Below are positions 25,028-35,036 of a DNA stretch of 64,000 bases, piece by piece; position 1 is the first letter of the stretch, and every line of letters begins with the position of its first letter. The notes under the pieces were generated by a model. It had not been told where the DNA came from and made no database searches. It was given only the letters and a program-made list of their open reading frames with translations. The translations under genes and the position numbers were made by a program. Source of the DNA: Bacillus sp. ISL-51. Lineage in GTDB: Bacteria > Bacillota > Bacilli > Bacillales > Bacillaceae. The stretch covers positions 124,001 to 188,000 of the forward strand of contig NZ_JAGGQB010000012.1 in assembly GCF_018613535.1 (NCBI RefSeq). Direction: 5' to 3'.

Positions 25028-26125
25028 CTATGCCCCCTTTTCCCAGCTGAACAGCAAAAGCTCAGACGAAAAGCCCGGCCCGAGCGCGCCGATCAGCCCT
25101 TTTTCATTTTCTTTCTGCCGTCCGTGTAAAAGCTGTTCTTTTATGACATAAAAAATGGTTGCCGAGGACATGTTGCCGTGCCTTCGTAAAATCGTTTGCG
25201 ATGCAGCAAGCTGATGCGCCTCCATTGATAGGCTTTTTAAATAGGCATCAATGACTTTTTTTCCGCCGGGATGGGCGAGAAATGTTTTGATATCGTTATC
25301 CATCAGCCCTTGTTCAGTTAAAAAGGAATCCACATTGTCTTTTAACCAATTTGAGACAAGGGTTGGGATGTCTCTTGAAAAAATAACGTTAAAACCTCTA
25401 TCGGTAAATTCCCAGCCCATGACATCTTCCGCATCCGGCATCATAACGGATGCGGAAGCGAATATACGCGGAACAAGCGTCTGTTTGACGTCTTTCCGGC
25501 TCGCCTTTTCCCCTCCGATTAACACAGCGGCGATCCCGTCGGCAAAAAGAGAGGTGCCGATTAAGTTGCTTTTTGACTTATCCTCCGGCTGAAACGTTAA
25601 ACTGCAAAGCTCAGCCGCAATCACAAGCACATACGCTTCGGGATAGGCGCGGCAGTATTCAAACGCCCGGGAAAGCCCGCTGGCTCCTCCCGCGCATCCT
25701 AATCCCCATATCGGAATCCGTTTTGTGTTAAGAGAAAACGGCAGCTGATTCATCACCTTAGCTTCAATACTCGGTGTAGACAGCCCGGTACTGGAAATAA
25801 AAAAGATCGCATCCACTTGTTCATACGGGATGGGATTTTTCAAAAATTGCGGATTTGTTAAGCACTCAGCTGCCGCACGCACACCGTGCCTAACGGTTTC
25901 TTCCACATACAGCCGGTTTTTCTCTGAAAAGCTACGCGCTGTTTCATACCATTCAATTGGCCTGACAAACTGCCTTGATTCAATTTCGCCGTTTTGAAAG
26001 ACTTTCAGCAGCCGATCAATATCCTTAAATGACTGAGCAAACATCCCCCTTGCAAAATCTGCCGCTGTTTCTTGCGAGACATGATATTCCGGAATGCTAG
26101 TGCCGACCGATAACACATATGCCAT
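25028..26125 (-). CDS. bpsA: BpsA, type III polyketide synthase (chalcone synthase-like)
   Basis: 365 residues from ATG 26125, supported by AGAGGTG and by the B. subtilis length; upstream in-frame codons lack a ribosome binding site. Catalytic triad: Cys144 (GLGCAGGASG), His in LAHPGGKKVID, Asn in RHGNMSSAT. It condenses long-chain acyl-CoA with malonyl-CoA extenders to give triketide pyrones and related alkylpyrones or resorcinols, which BpsB then methylates. The pair probably makes membrane-associated phenolic lipids. 26126-26295 upstream holds two near-identical GATTGTAT repeats but no clear promoter. Confidence 0.93.
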   Translation of the reverse strand: MAYVLSVGTSIPEYHVSQETAADFARGMFAQSFKDIDRLLKVFQNGEIESRQFVRPIEWYETARSFSEKNRLYVEETVRHGVRAAAECLTNPQFLKNPIPYEQVDAIFFISSTGLSTPSIEAKVMNQLPFSLNTKRIPIWGLGCAGGASGLSRAFEYCRAYPEAYVLVIAAELCSLTFQPEDKSKSNLIGTSLFADGIAAVLIGGEKASRKDVKQTLVPRIFASASVMMPDAEDVMGWEFTDRGFNVIFSRDIPTLVSNWLKDNVDSFLTEQGLMDNDIKTFLAHPGGKKVIDAYLKSLSMEAHQLAASQTILRRHGNMSSATIFYVIKEQLLHGRQKENEKGLIGALGPGFSSELLLFSWEKGA

Positions 26126-26295
26126 GCCCATCACCTCTTTACATACAAGGTTTCCGCATTTTTCCTGATTGTATGCAAAGTTTTTGTGATTGTATCCTAA
26201 GCAGCCAAACATAAAAATGACCCTTTGCCCGATTAAAGCGAGGGGGCATCATCTCCTTTCATCATCAGCCGCCTGCCGGTCTTTCGGCTATCAAA

Positions 26296-26325
26296 AAAAG
26301 CCTGCCAATACGGCAGGTTTTTATT
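26296..26325 (-). terminator. Terminator after the alkyltransferase-like gene
   Basis: CCTGCC and GGCAGG around AATAC form the stem, with A7 before and T5 after on the plus strand. On the minus strand it would stop transcripts from the gene ending at 26369 before they reach bpsA. Confidence 0.8.
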
Positions 26326-26368
26326 CAGATTTGTCACAATAAGCTGATTGTCAATTAAAAAGGTTTAC

Positions 26369-26680
26369 TTAATGGATTTCAAGCTCATATAAGTACAAAC
26401 TGAGATCAACCCGGCCATCTGCAGTGACAGCTACCCCCTCAGCTTCAAGTGAGAGCTTTTGGACAGAATACATTTCTTCATCTTTAAATCCAATCTCACC
26501 TTTTGCATTAATGACCCTGTGCCAAGGAAGACGGTGCTTTTTACTCATTGAGTGAAGAATTCTCACAACTTGTCTTGCACCTCGCGGACTCCCGGCCAGA
26601 CCGGCAATTTGTCCATAAGTCATCACTTTTCCTTCAGGTATTTGTTTTATAATGGCTAATACCTGTTCCGTAAATGTCAT
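26369..26680 (-). CDS. Alkyltransferase-like (ATL) DNA-repair protein
   Basis: 103-residue MGMT-fold protein. The HTH is visible as EGKVMTYGQIAGLAGSPRGARQV. The active-site motif of O6-alkylguanine transferases, PCHRV, reads PWHRV here: the acceptor Cys is replaced by Trp, the signature of ATL proteins. ATLs bind O6-alkylguanine and flag it for nucleotide excision repair instead of reversing it. The ATG at 26680 is chosen (GAGGG close before it); earlier in-frame starts are poorly placed. It stands at the edge of the accessory patch. Confidence 0.88.
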   Translation of the reverse strand: MTFTEQVLAIIKQIPEGKVMTYGQIAGLAGSPRGARQVVRILHSMSKKHRLPWHRVINAKGEIGFKDEEMYSVQKLSLEAEGVAVTADGRVDLSLYLYELEIH

Positions 26681-26815
26681 GGAAACCCTCATTTCCTTCA
26701 ATACCGTTAAGCTAGAAAGGCGGTCTTTTCTGCTTCATTTGTATTTTATAGTACAACAGTTTCGATGGAAAAGTCATATGGGTGCTGATTGTCTCATTAT
26801 TATTGAAGATGACTT

Positions 26816-26850
26816 CATAAAACAGCCCCTTGGGAAGGCCTGTTTTATTG
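26816..26850 (-). terminator. Strong hairpin in the gap after the broken immunity gene
   Basis: AAAACAG (26819-26825) and CTGTTTT (26840-26846) close a stem whose interior CCTT/AAGG also pairs. The T-run is only four long. It probably terminates the immunity-gene transcript. The rest of 26681-26913 shows nothing gene-like. Confidence 0.45.
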
Positions 26851-26913
26851 CGTTTCAAGACTTGCTCATGTTTCGGTCAGTACCACGCCTGTACATTGCT
26901 GTTGTGTGGGGGA

Positions 26914-27476
26914 TTAGGTTGCATCATCATCATTCTGATGAGTTCTGTAATAATTCTCGGCCGTATAGATATTCCATTCCCAGAAATTTGACCCTTGGGA
27001 AAGAACATAGCGCTCCACGAACAGTTCAAAATTGAGATGCATCAGTTCATACTCCATTTGGTTAAGGAACCAAAGATAGTTTGGATCAGCAGAAATTTTA
27101 GTTTTGTCAATTAATAAATAACAGCCGTCTAACAGATATGCAACAGGTACAAAGTTAGGCTCTAAAAAACCATTTTGCATATATCTTTCAATCTCTTCTA
27201 AATTAAGAATATGAAGGCCCCCGCCTACATTTTCGCCGTAAATCAACGATTCAAAATTCTGGCTCCGTTATGCAGTTTTAAAAAGGTCTTATAGTCATCA
27301 GGGAGCGAAACATTTATTTTCTTCTCAAAATGTTGTATCTCCTGGTTTGTCGCACCTTTAGAAAAGGCACACTCTACCTCAGCAAGTATGCCTTCACTCC
27401 CTAAACATTTTAATTGCCCTTTTTCATCAATTAATTCTTTTAAGCCTTTTAATGTTTTTTTAATAAAAACCGTCAT
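26914..27476 (-). pseudogene. SMI1/KNR4 (SUKH) immunity-family gene broken by a frameshift
   Basis: Two overlapping frames make one SUKH-family protein of about 187 residues. The first (27476-27243) has ATNQEIQHFEKKINVSLP and DDYKTFLKLHNGARIL, the classic SUKH N-terminal block. The second (ending 26914) continues with IYGENVGGGLHILNLEEIE and a C-terminal WNIYTAENYYRTHQNDD. They join at a T-run near 27250; adding one T restores RIFESLIYGE. SUKH proteins neutralise secreted or contact-delivered toxins. No cognate toxin gene lies beside it. Could also be a sequencing error in the homopolymer. Confidence 0.85.
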
Positions 27477-27708
27477 TGCGTCATCTATGTTTTTAGAAAT
27501 TTATTCCCTTTTCACTGTTATAACCATTGTCTTTTTTGATATATATAATGATTCCTTAATTATAATCTTTATTCTATCACCCTTTCATGATCCATGATTT
27601 AAGTACATTATTAGTATGTTCACAAAAAGTTCACAAAAATAAAAATGAACACTTTTAATATATTACGCAATAATACATTTGTATCAAAAAGAGAAAGGAA
27701 TGTTATAA

Positions 27709-28067
27709 ATGAAAATGAAAAAAGTTTTAACTGGTTCCGCCTTGTCTCTTGCTCTGCTTGTTTCAGCTGCTCCTGCATTTGCAACCACAGCTTCAGCAAC
27801 ATCTAACACAGTCGGAGTTGTAAAAGAACAACAAGTAGTAATGTAATACCACAAGCATATTTAAAAAGAGTTGCTATTCCTGGATAACCATCTAAATGGA
27901 GCATTCCTAACACAACAGTTTTTATGGGAGTTACACTATATTTGAAAGAAGCTAAACAGGAAAGTAATGGCACATGGACTGGAATATTTGAAGGTTGGTT
28001 TAACGATGAAACAATATTAAAGTATCTTGAGCACGAGCACTTGTACTTTAGGACATGTTACGAATAA
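27709..28067 (+). pseudogene. LCI-like secreted antimicrobial peptide gene, broken twice
   Basis: A clear signal peptide, KKVLTGSALSLALLVSAAPAF, follows a good SD (GAAAGGA). The frame then stops at 27844. In another frame from about 27834 the protein resumes (NVIPQAYLKRVAIPG), meets a TAA at 27885 (probably once CAA), and continues with PSKWSIPNTTVFMGVTLYLK and NGTWTGIFEGWFND to a stop at 28065. The signal peptide and the GxWxGI[FY]ExW block resemble the antimicrobial LCI precursor of bacilli as I recall it. At least one frameshift and one nonsense change, so no intact product. Confidence 0.65.
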
Positions 28068-28075
28068 AATGAAAG

Positions 28076-28117
28076 AGGATGCCTCGCAAAAAGTCCAGCA
28101 AACTCGGAAGCATCCTC
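28076..28117. repeat. Long-loop inverted repeat between the broken peptide gene and pbuX
   Basis: GAGGATGC (from 28076) and GCATCCTC (to about 28116) are an 8-bp inverted repeat with a loop of roughly 25 nt. No T-run follows. It may be a weak terminator or a remnant of a mobile-element end. Confidence 0.35.
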
Positions 28118-28167
28118 GATTTAGGGATTTCATAAATAAATGTTATTTTTTCAAGAAAAACAGGTGT

Positions 28168-30068
<1,901 letters not shown>

Positions 30069-30076
30069 TTATATAA

Positions 30077-30233
30077 TAAAAAAAAGCATTGCCCGCTCTG
30101 AAAAAAGAGCAAGCAATGCTGAACATCCACACGTAACGGCCGCAAAAAAAGCCGTCTCATTGCTCACTCATAGTCGGACATTTACGGTGACCGGTAGAAA
30201 CTTGCGTGCCATATCCACGCGATTATATGAGTG
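30077..30233 (-). promoter_or_regulatory. Guanine (purine) riboswitch of xpt-pbuX
   Basis: P1 arms CACTCATA (30233-30226) and TATGAGTG (30172-30165) enclose the purine aptamer, with loop sequences ATAATCGCGTGGATATGG and ATGTCCGAC. The specificity base before TATG is C, predicting guanine rather than adenine. The expression platform is a 15-bp terminator, AGCATTGCTTGCTCT / AGAGCGGGCAATGCT with one mismatch (30120-30085) and a T8 run. Guanine or hypoxanthine binding favours termination. The stretch between aptamer and terminator is more diverged from B. subtilis than the aptamer itself. Confidence 0.96.
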
Positions 30234-30253
30234 TTGATATGATATTAATTCAA

Positions 30254-30308
30254 ATTATAACAAGGTTCGATTCTTTTGCATAGAGAAATTTGTATATTTC
30301 CGAACTTT
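30254..30308 (-). promoter_or_regulatory. xpt promoter with a pair of PurBox-like sites
   Basis: On the minus strand TATAAT (30259-30254) is the -10, about 20 nt before the aptamer. On the plus strand TTTCCGAACTTT (CCGAAC at 30300-30305) fits the PurBox AWWWCCGAACWWT. An inverted partner, AGGTTCGATT (GTTCGA at 30265-30270), lies on the promoter. xpt-pbuX is a PurR target in B. subtilis. Confidence 0.65.
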
Positions 30309-30351
30309 TACAACGTTTTAAAGAGTATTATTCGTCTTTTTAGAATTTTTA

Positions 30352-30378
30352 GAAAAACGCCCGCTATAGCCGGGCGTC
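30352..30378 (-). terminator. Terminator after ypwA
   Basis: ACGCCCG (30357-30363) and CGGGCGT (30371-30377) form the stem; on the minus strand T5 follows. Confidence 0.85.
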
Positions 30379-30382
30379 TTCA

Positions 30383-31885
30383 TTACAAGTACAGATTCGA
30401 ATATTTATCAACGAGATGCTGAATGAGATAACGAACATTCAGCTCTTCTCCCGTAGCATCCTTAATAATATCCAGCGGCAGCTTTCGTCTTCCGTGAACA
30501 TGAACCTTTTCCGTCAGCCACTGTTTAACAGGCTCAAAATCCCCTCTTTCAATTAACTGATCGAATTCGGGAAGATCTTCTAGCATTTTATGTTTCAGCT
30601 GTGCTGCATACATGTATCCGAGCGCATAGGAAGGGAAATATCCGAAATCACCGCCCGCCCAATGAACATCCTGTAAAATCCCTTTTGCATCAGAAGGAGG
30701 CGTAATCCCTAAATAATCTTGGTATTTTTGATTCCACAAAGCAGGCAGCTCTTCCACGAATACTTCATTGCTGAAGATCGCTTTTTCAATTTCATAACGG
30801 ATAATAATATGGAGCGGATACGTCAGCTCATCCGCTTCAATTCGGATGAAGGTCGGCTTTGCATCGTTTACGGCGCGGACAAAATCCTCTCTTTTCACAT
30901 CTTGGAATTGGTCTGGCGACGCATCAATCATTTTTTGGTAATACGCAGTCCAAAAATGCTCGTTTCTGGCGATAAAGTTTTCATAAAATAGGGATTGGGA
31001 TTCATGGATTCCCACGGAGGCTCCGTCAGATAAATTCGTGCCGCTCAGCGCTTCGTCAATATTCTGCTCATATATGGCATGGCCGCATTCGTGAATCGTT
31101 CCGAAAATCGCGGTGCGGAAATCATTTTCATCATATCTTGTTGTCACCCGCACATCGCCCCGGTTTATCGTCGTCACAAACGGATGCACCGTTTCATCCA
31201 GACGGCCGCCGTCAAATTCATACCCGAGCTCTTTTAAGAAATACAGGCAGAGCTCTGTTTGTTTATCCTTTGGAAACGTTTTCGTGATAAAGCCGGTATC
31301 CGGTTTGCCGGTTGAAGCCGTCACTTTCCGGACAAGCGGAATAATCGCTTCCTTCAATTCAGAAAACAGCTGATCAAGCACCTTTACCGTAACTCCCGGT
31401 TCAAACATATCCAGCAGCGCGTCATATGGGTGATCTTTGTGCCCCCAATAGGAAATAAACCGTTTATTATAATCGATCAGCTTTTCAAGGTACGGTGCAA
31501 ACTTGGAGAAATCAGACGCTTCTCTCGCGTCCTCCCATGCCGTCTCAGCCTTTGACGTCAAAATAACATATTGTTTATACTCTTCCTCGGGGATTTTTTT
31601 ATTATGATCATAGTCTTTTTTCGCCAGCTCTGCGGCCTTTATTGTATCCTCAGGCAGCTTTTCAGCATGCTCAAGAAGGATGTCCAGCAGTTCTTTCATC
31701 CGGTCTGAGGTCTGTATCTTAAATATATCCGCCGACAGCTGCCCGATGCTTTCAGCCCGGTCATCGGAACCTTTTTTCGGCGCTCCCGTTCTTAGATCCC
31801 AATGCATTAAGGCAGCCGCTTCCTCATAGTGTGATATTCTTTTTAACAGGTCAAAAAACTCTTTTTCATATGTATGTAAATCCAT
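30383..31885 (-). CDS. ypwA: YpwA, M32-family metallocarboxypeptidase (carboxypeptidase Taq type)
   Basis: 500 residues from ATG 31885 (AGGGAGGG upstream; an earlier in-frame start has none). The zinc-binding HExxH is in FGTIHECGHAIYEQN, with the family's ESQSLFYENF and AGDFGYFPSYALGY downstream (glutamate ligand and substrate-binding blocks). Releases C-terminal amino acids from peptides with broad specificity; cytoplasmic, no signal peptide. Upstream of it, where B. subtilis has kdgT, only a decayed kdgT relic remains. Confidence 0.93.
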   Translation of the reverse strand: MDLHTYEKEFFDLLKRISHYEEAAALMHWDLRTGAPKKGSDDRAESIGQLSADIFKIQTSDRMKELLDILLEHAEKLPEDTIKAAELAKKDYDHNKKIPEEEYKQYVILTSKAETAWEDAREASDFSKFAPYLEKLIDYNKRFISYWGHKDHPYDALLDMFEPGVTVKVLDQLFSELKEAIIPLVRKVTASTGKPDTGFITKTFPKDKQTELCLYFLKELGYEFDGGRLDETVHPFVTTINRGDVRVTTRYDENDFRTAIFGTIHECGHAIYEQNIDEALSGTNLSDGASVGIHESQSLFYENFIARNEHFWTAYYQKMIDASPDQFQDVKREDFVRAVNDAKPTFIRIEADELTYPLHIIIRYEIEKAIFSNEVFVEELPALWNQKYQDYLGITPPSDAKGILQDVHWAGGDFGYFPSYALGYMYAAQLKHKMLEDLPEFDQLIERGDFEPVKQWLTEKVHVHGRRKLPLDIIKDATGEELNVRYLIQHLVDKYSNLYL

Positions 31886-31970
31886 ATCCGTTCCCTCCCT
31901 TTTCACTATCAATTACAGGCTAATTGAAGGCGGGGAGAAAGTCAACTTGTTGTAAAAAAAGAATGCCGGT

Positions 31971-32395
31971 TTACAGACATTTGATTGTTCTGCGGCAAAC
32001 GCTATCATCGATTTTATCCGCAAATGCGCCGGCATTTTCGTCCCGTATATTCATCAGCGCTAAGTAAAGGCCACCGTTGTTTTCATTCATGACAGCGGCA
32101 ATGGCCAATATGGTGCCCGGTAAAAAAACCGGGGTGAATTCCGTTTTCAAAAATAAAGTGAGCGGCAATCACGCCAAGCAAGGCGGGAAAACCGATTTCC
32201 CCCAAAAGAAGCGTAATTCCCTTTATGGCAATATATCATGTGGAGCGAAAATCAATTGCAGCGCCTAGCACAAAAGATAAAAACGCCTAAAATCGGCAGT
32301 GTCCCGGTAATCGGCGCTCCCGTAAACCCTCTAAAGAAGTCTGCTGTTCAGTGGGTAAGTTTGTTTAACGCTGTTCCTAGAGAGAGGCAGCTGGC
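31971..32395 (-). pseudogene. kdgT: Decayed relic of kdgT (2-keto-3-deoxygluconate permease)
   Basis: Reading down the minus strand in three frames gives a continuous KdgT-like protein: LGTALNKLTH, stop, TADFFRGFTGAPITGTLPIL (from ~32375), then after a frameshift GAAIDFRST, stop, YIAIKGITLLLGEIGFPALL and AAHFIFENGIHPGFFTG, then after another shift ILAIAAVMNENNGGLYLALM and NAGAFA, where the C-terminal half is lost. At least two frameshifts, two internal stops and a truncation. In B. subtilis kdgT sits at this exact place beside ypwA as the end of the kdg/kdu pectin-sugar block, all of which is missing here. Confidence 0.88.
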
Positions 32396-32406
32396 TTGCC
32401 CGCATA

Positions 32407-32444
32407 TAAAAAAGGCTGCCGGAAACGAATCCGGCAGCCTTTCC
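32407..32444 (-). terminator. Terminator after ypvA
   Basis: AAAGGCTGCCGG (32411-32422) and CCGGCAGCCTTT (32431-32442) form a perfect 12-bp stem; on the minus strand a T6 run follows. Confidence 0.92.
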
Positions 32445-32446
32445 TC

Positions 32447-34366
32447 TTACATCAATTGAGGCGCAACAGGTAAAATCTTTTTCACTTCGTTCAGAACCCG
32501 CTCACTTTCTCCGCCCGCATAAATGGAAATGGAGCCGCTGTCTTGATTGGACCGTATAAGACGGCCGATTCCCTGCCGCACTCTTAACAGCATGTACGGC
32601 AAATCAACTTCCTCAAACGGGTCTTGTTTTGCTCCGTTTCGCTTCGCGGTAAAGACGGGATCATGCGGCGGATACGGCAATGCCCAAATGGTCACGTTAC
32701 GAAGCGAATCGCCCGGAATGTCAAGCCCTTCCCATAAGTGGACGGAACAAAGCACAGATTCTTCATCCCTCTGGAACTTTTCGACCAGGCTGCTGATTTC
32801 TTCATCACCTTCATAATAGATCGGGTAAGGCAATTCCCAGGCGGCGGCTTGATCTTTAAACTCCTTCATTTCTTCAAATGAAGGAAAAAGGACAAGCGTT
32901 CTTCCTTTATACTCCTTAATCGTTTCTATTGTCCGGGCTGTTTTCTGCTCAGCCGTCATTTCGCCGTAAAGCGCAACTGCCATTTGCTCTTCGTAATCGT
33001 ACGGAGATTCAACAGTAAACGATAATGGATCATGTATACCGAGGCTGTCTGCAATATAATCAAACGAACCGCCCTCTGACAACGTAGCAGATGAGAAAAT
33101 GTAAGGGATTTTTTTAGAAAACACCTTTTCACCCAGCACTTCCGCGACAGTTCTCGGCATGACGACAAACGTTGAGTCCGCATCCTGTTTTTCAAGCCAG
33201 CTGATGGCATCCTTTTGATACAATGACAAGGAATAGGCCATTTGTTCAACGTATTCTTCTACGACTGACAGCTCGTATTTATCGATCGTATACATTTCTG
33301 ACTCAAATACAAGCGCCTCGCCGATTTTATCCAGAAGACGGCACAGCTCGTCAGCCGCGCGTTTTACACGCTGGTCGTTTTGGATGTCAAGACGGTGAGA
33401 TCCGGCCACTTCCTTAGATTCCTCTGAAAGCACATAGAAAAACTCGTCGTTTGCAGCAAGCGAATCTTCTATCAGCTCGGCAAATTCCTCCCTGATGTCG
33501 TTTTGAAGCAGGCGCTCTAAAAACAATTCAAGCGTTGATTGCTTCACGCGATATGTTAATGCTTTTTGTGCAGCGAATTCCAAAAGGTGCCCTTCATCAA
33601 ACACAACGGCGCTGTGATCCGGCAAAAGCGGCAGCTGCCCTTCCCGTTTGCGTGATTCCTCTGTCCACACATGTTCCATGTAGAAATCATGGGAGCAAAC
33701 GATCAGATCCGTTGATTTTCGGTAATGGTCTCTTGAAAGCGTTAAGCCGCATCTATGTCTCATATCACACGTTAAGCAGTCCTGGAAGGAGTCATAGCTT
33801 ACGCTTGACCATTCTTCATTCGTCAAATCAGCGTATTGCTTGCGGTCGCCGTACGGATAAAAACGTTGCATCGCTTGCGATTCATGGACGAAGGAAGGCA
33901 GGGATTCATAGAGATCAAGCCACTTCTCATCATCAGAACGCTGCATCGTTTTCTCAAGCTTTTTCAAACAGAGATACTGCTCATGTGATTTTGAAAGCCT
34001 TGTATCAATCTGTAAATCCAAATGCTCCGTCAGCTTTGATATGTCGCCTTCCTTTTTAACAAGCTGTTCAATTAACGTTTCATCAGCACACGCGATAATG
34101 GCAGGTTTTCCGGTATACCTTGCATAGCTGATCGCAAACAGCAGATATACCAGCGTTTTCCCCGTACCCACTCCGGCTTCGGCAAACATGACTTTTTTTT
34201 CTTTAAATGCCCGCTCAAGCTGAAAAGCCATAAACACTTGCTCATCCCGAAGGTCAAAGCCTTTTTCGGGAAGTATATCGTAAAACACGTCACCAATCCA
34301 ATTGTTCAGTTCTTCGTAAAAATTCTTTTGTTTTGTTAAAGCAAAAGGCAAACGTGATGTTGTCAC
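32447..34366 (-). CDS. ypvA: YpvA, DinG/XPD-type ATP-dependent helicase
   Basis: 639-residue superfamily 2 helicase starting at GTG. Walker A is EAGVGTGKTLVYLL, the DEAH box reads VVFDEGHLLEFA, and motif VI is RVRQGIGRLIR. Four cysteines placed like the XPD/DinG iron-sulfur cluster ligands occur between motifs I and II (EQYLCLKKLEK, DCLTCDMRHRCGLTLS), so a Fe-S cluster is likely. Probable 5'-3' DNA helicase in repair or restart of replication. The window holds a second DinG-family protein (dinG, 54.7 kb) that lacks these cysteines and carries an exonuclease domain. Confidence 0.88.
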   Translation of the reverse strand: MTTSRLPFALTKQKNFYEELNNWIGDVFYDILPEKGFDLRDEQVFMAFQLERAFKEKKVMFAEAGVGTGKTLVYLLFAISYARYTGKPAIIACADETLIEQLVKKEGDISKLTEHLDLQIDTRLSKSHEQYLCLKKLEKTMQRSDDEKWLDLYESLPSFVHESQAMQRFYPYGDRKQYADLTNEEWSSVSYDSFQDCLTCDMRHRCGLTLSRDHYRKSTDLIVCSHDFYMEHVWTEESRKREGQLPLLPDHSAVVFDEGHLLEFAAQKALTYRVKQSTLELFLERLLQNDIREEFAELIEDSLAANDEFFYVLSEESKEVAGSHRLDIQNDQRVKRAADELCRLLDKIGEALVFESEMYTIDKYELSVVEEYVEQMAYSLSLYQKDAISWLEKQDADSTFVVMPRTVAEVLGEKVFSKKIPYIFSSATLSEGGSFDYIADSLGIHDPLSFTVESPYDYEEQMAVALYGEMTAEQKTARTIETIKEYKGRTLVLFPSFEEMKEFKDQAAAWELPYPIYYEGDEEISSLVEKFQRDEESVLCSVHLWEGLDIPGDSLRNVTIWALPYPPHDPVFTAKRNGAKQDPFEEVDLPYMLLRVRQGIGRLIRSNQDSGSISIYAGGESERVLNEVKKILPVAPQLM

Positions 34367-34432
34367 CCAACTCCAACCCCTAACTATTCTGCATTCAGAC
34401 CATCTATAATATCATTTAATCCTTTCTAATAC

Positions 34433-34462
34433 AACAAAAAAACTTGGCCGCGCCAAGCTTTT
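34433..34462 (-). terminator. Terminator after yptA
   Basis: CTTGG ccgcg CCAAG; on the minus strand a T7 run follows the stem. Lies 9 nt past the yptA stop. Confidence 0.75.
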
Positions 34463-34470
34463 CTGAACAA

Positions 34471-34662
34471 TCATTTTCGGTTAATCACATGTGAAGATAA
34501 AAACGGATGGTCTGTTGAATTTGTATGCTCCACCGCTTTTTCAAAATCTTCTTGTGCATGTGTCATGACGGAAGGAGAAAGCTCCGCCCCGGTTTCTTGC
34601 AGCTGAGCCGCTGTTGCGTCTAACGCCTTTTGAATCCGGTTAAAGTGTTCGCTGTTCAGCAT
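34471..34662 (-). CDS. yptA: YptA-like small protein, function unknown
   Basis: 63 residues beginning MLNSEHFNRIQKALDATAAQ; hydrophilic, probably helical in its first half. GAGGTG precedes the ATG. Position between ypvA and ypsC matches yptA of B. subtilis. No recognisable domain. Confidence 0.75.
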   Translation of the reverse strand: MLNSEHFNRIQKALDATAAQLQETGAELSPSVMTHAQEDFEKAVEHTNSTDHPFLSSHVINRK

Positions 34663-34824
34663 GAGATCACCTCTCGAATAGAAATAATCATCATTCTATG
34701 CGGATTTTTCACTTTATATACATGCTTTTTGAATGATCCGCACATGACCTGCACAAACTACAAGAGATATTCACGATTGAATATCCATCTTCACAAACTT
34801 ATTCTATCCGGGAGTGATGGTTAC

Positions 34825-34977
34825 ATGAGTTATAAAGATCGTTTAGATCAGCATTCTGAATTGTTTCATCACAATTGGACTCGGCCGAAGCGCTCAAAAT
34901 CGCAGGTCAACGGCCACACCGAAATGTCCCAAACCAACATTATTTTACGGAGCAACGCAAAAGCGCACCGTTGGTAA
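34825..34977 (+). CDS. ypzG: YpzG-family small protein
   Basis: 50 residues beginning MSYKDRLDQHSELFHHNW and ending SNAKAHRW. GGGAGTGATGGTTAC precedes the ATG. Basic and His-rich, no membrane segment; the family occurs in spore-forming bacilli and may be spore-associated, but I know of no tested role. Its terminator overlaps the 3' end of the convergent ypsC. Confidence 0.85.
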   Translation: MSYKDRLDQHSELFHHNWTRPKRSKSQVNGHTEMSQTNIILRSNAKAHRW

Positions 34978-35005
34978 TGATAGAATAGAATGGAAAGATG
35001 CCCGG

Positions 35006-35036
35006 GAAGACGCTGTTTAGGCGTCTTCTCTTTTTG
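35006..35036 (+). terminator. Terminator of ypzG, inside the 3' end of ypsC
   Basis: GAAGACGC (35006-35013) and GCGTCTTC (35021-35028) form the stem, followed by TCTTTTT. It reads as a terminator on the plus strand and encodes the last ypsC residues on the other. Confidence 0.8.

Noticed and set aside
32077..32268. 63-codon plus-strand open frame
   Set aside because: Antisense to the kdgT relic; the opposite strand gives a recognisable permease in pieces.
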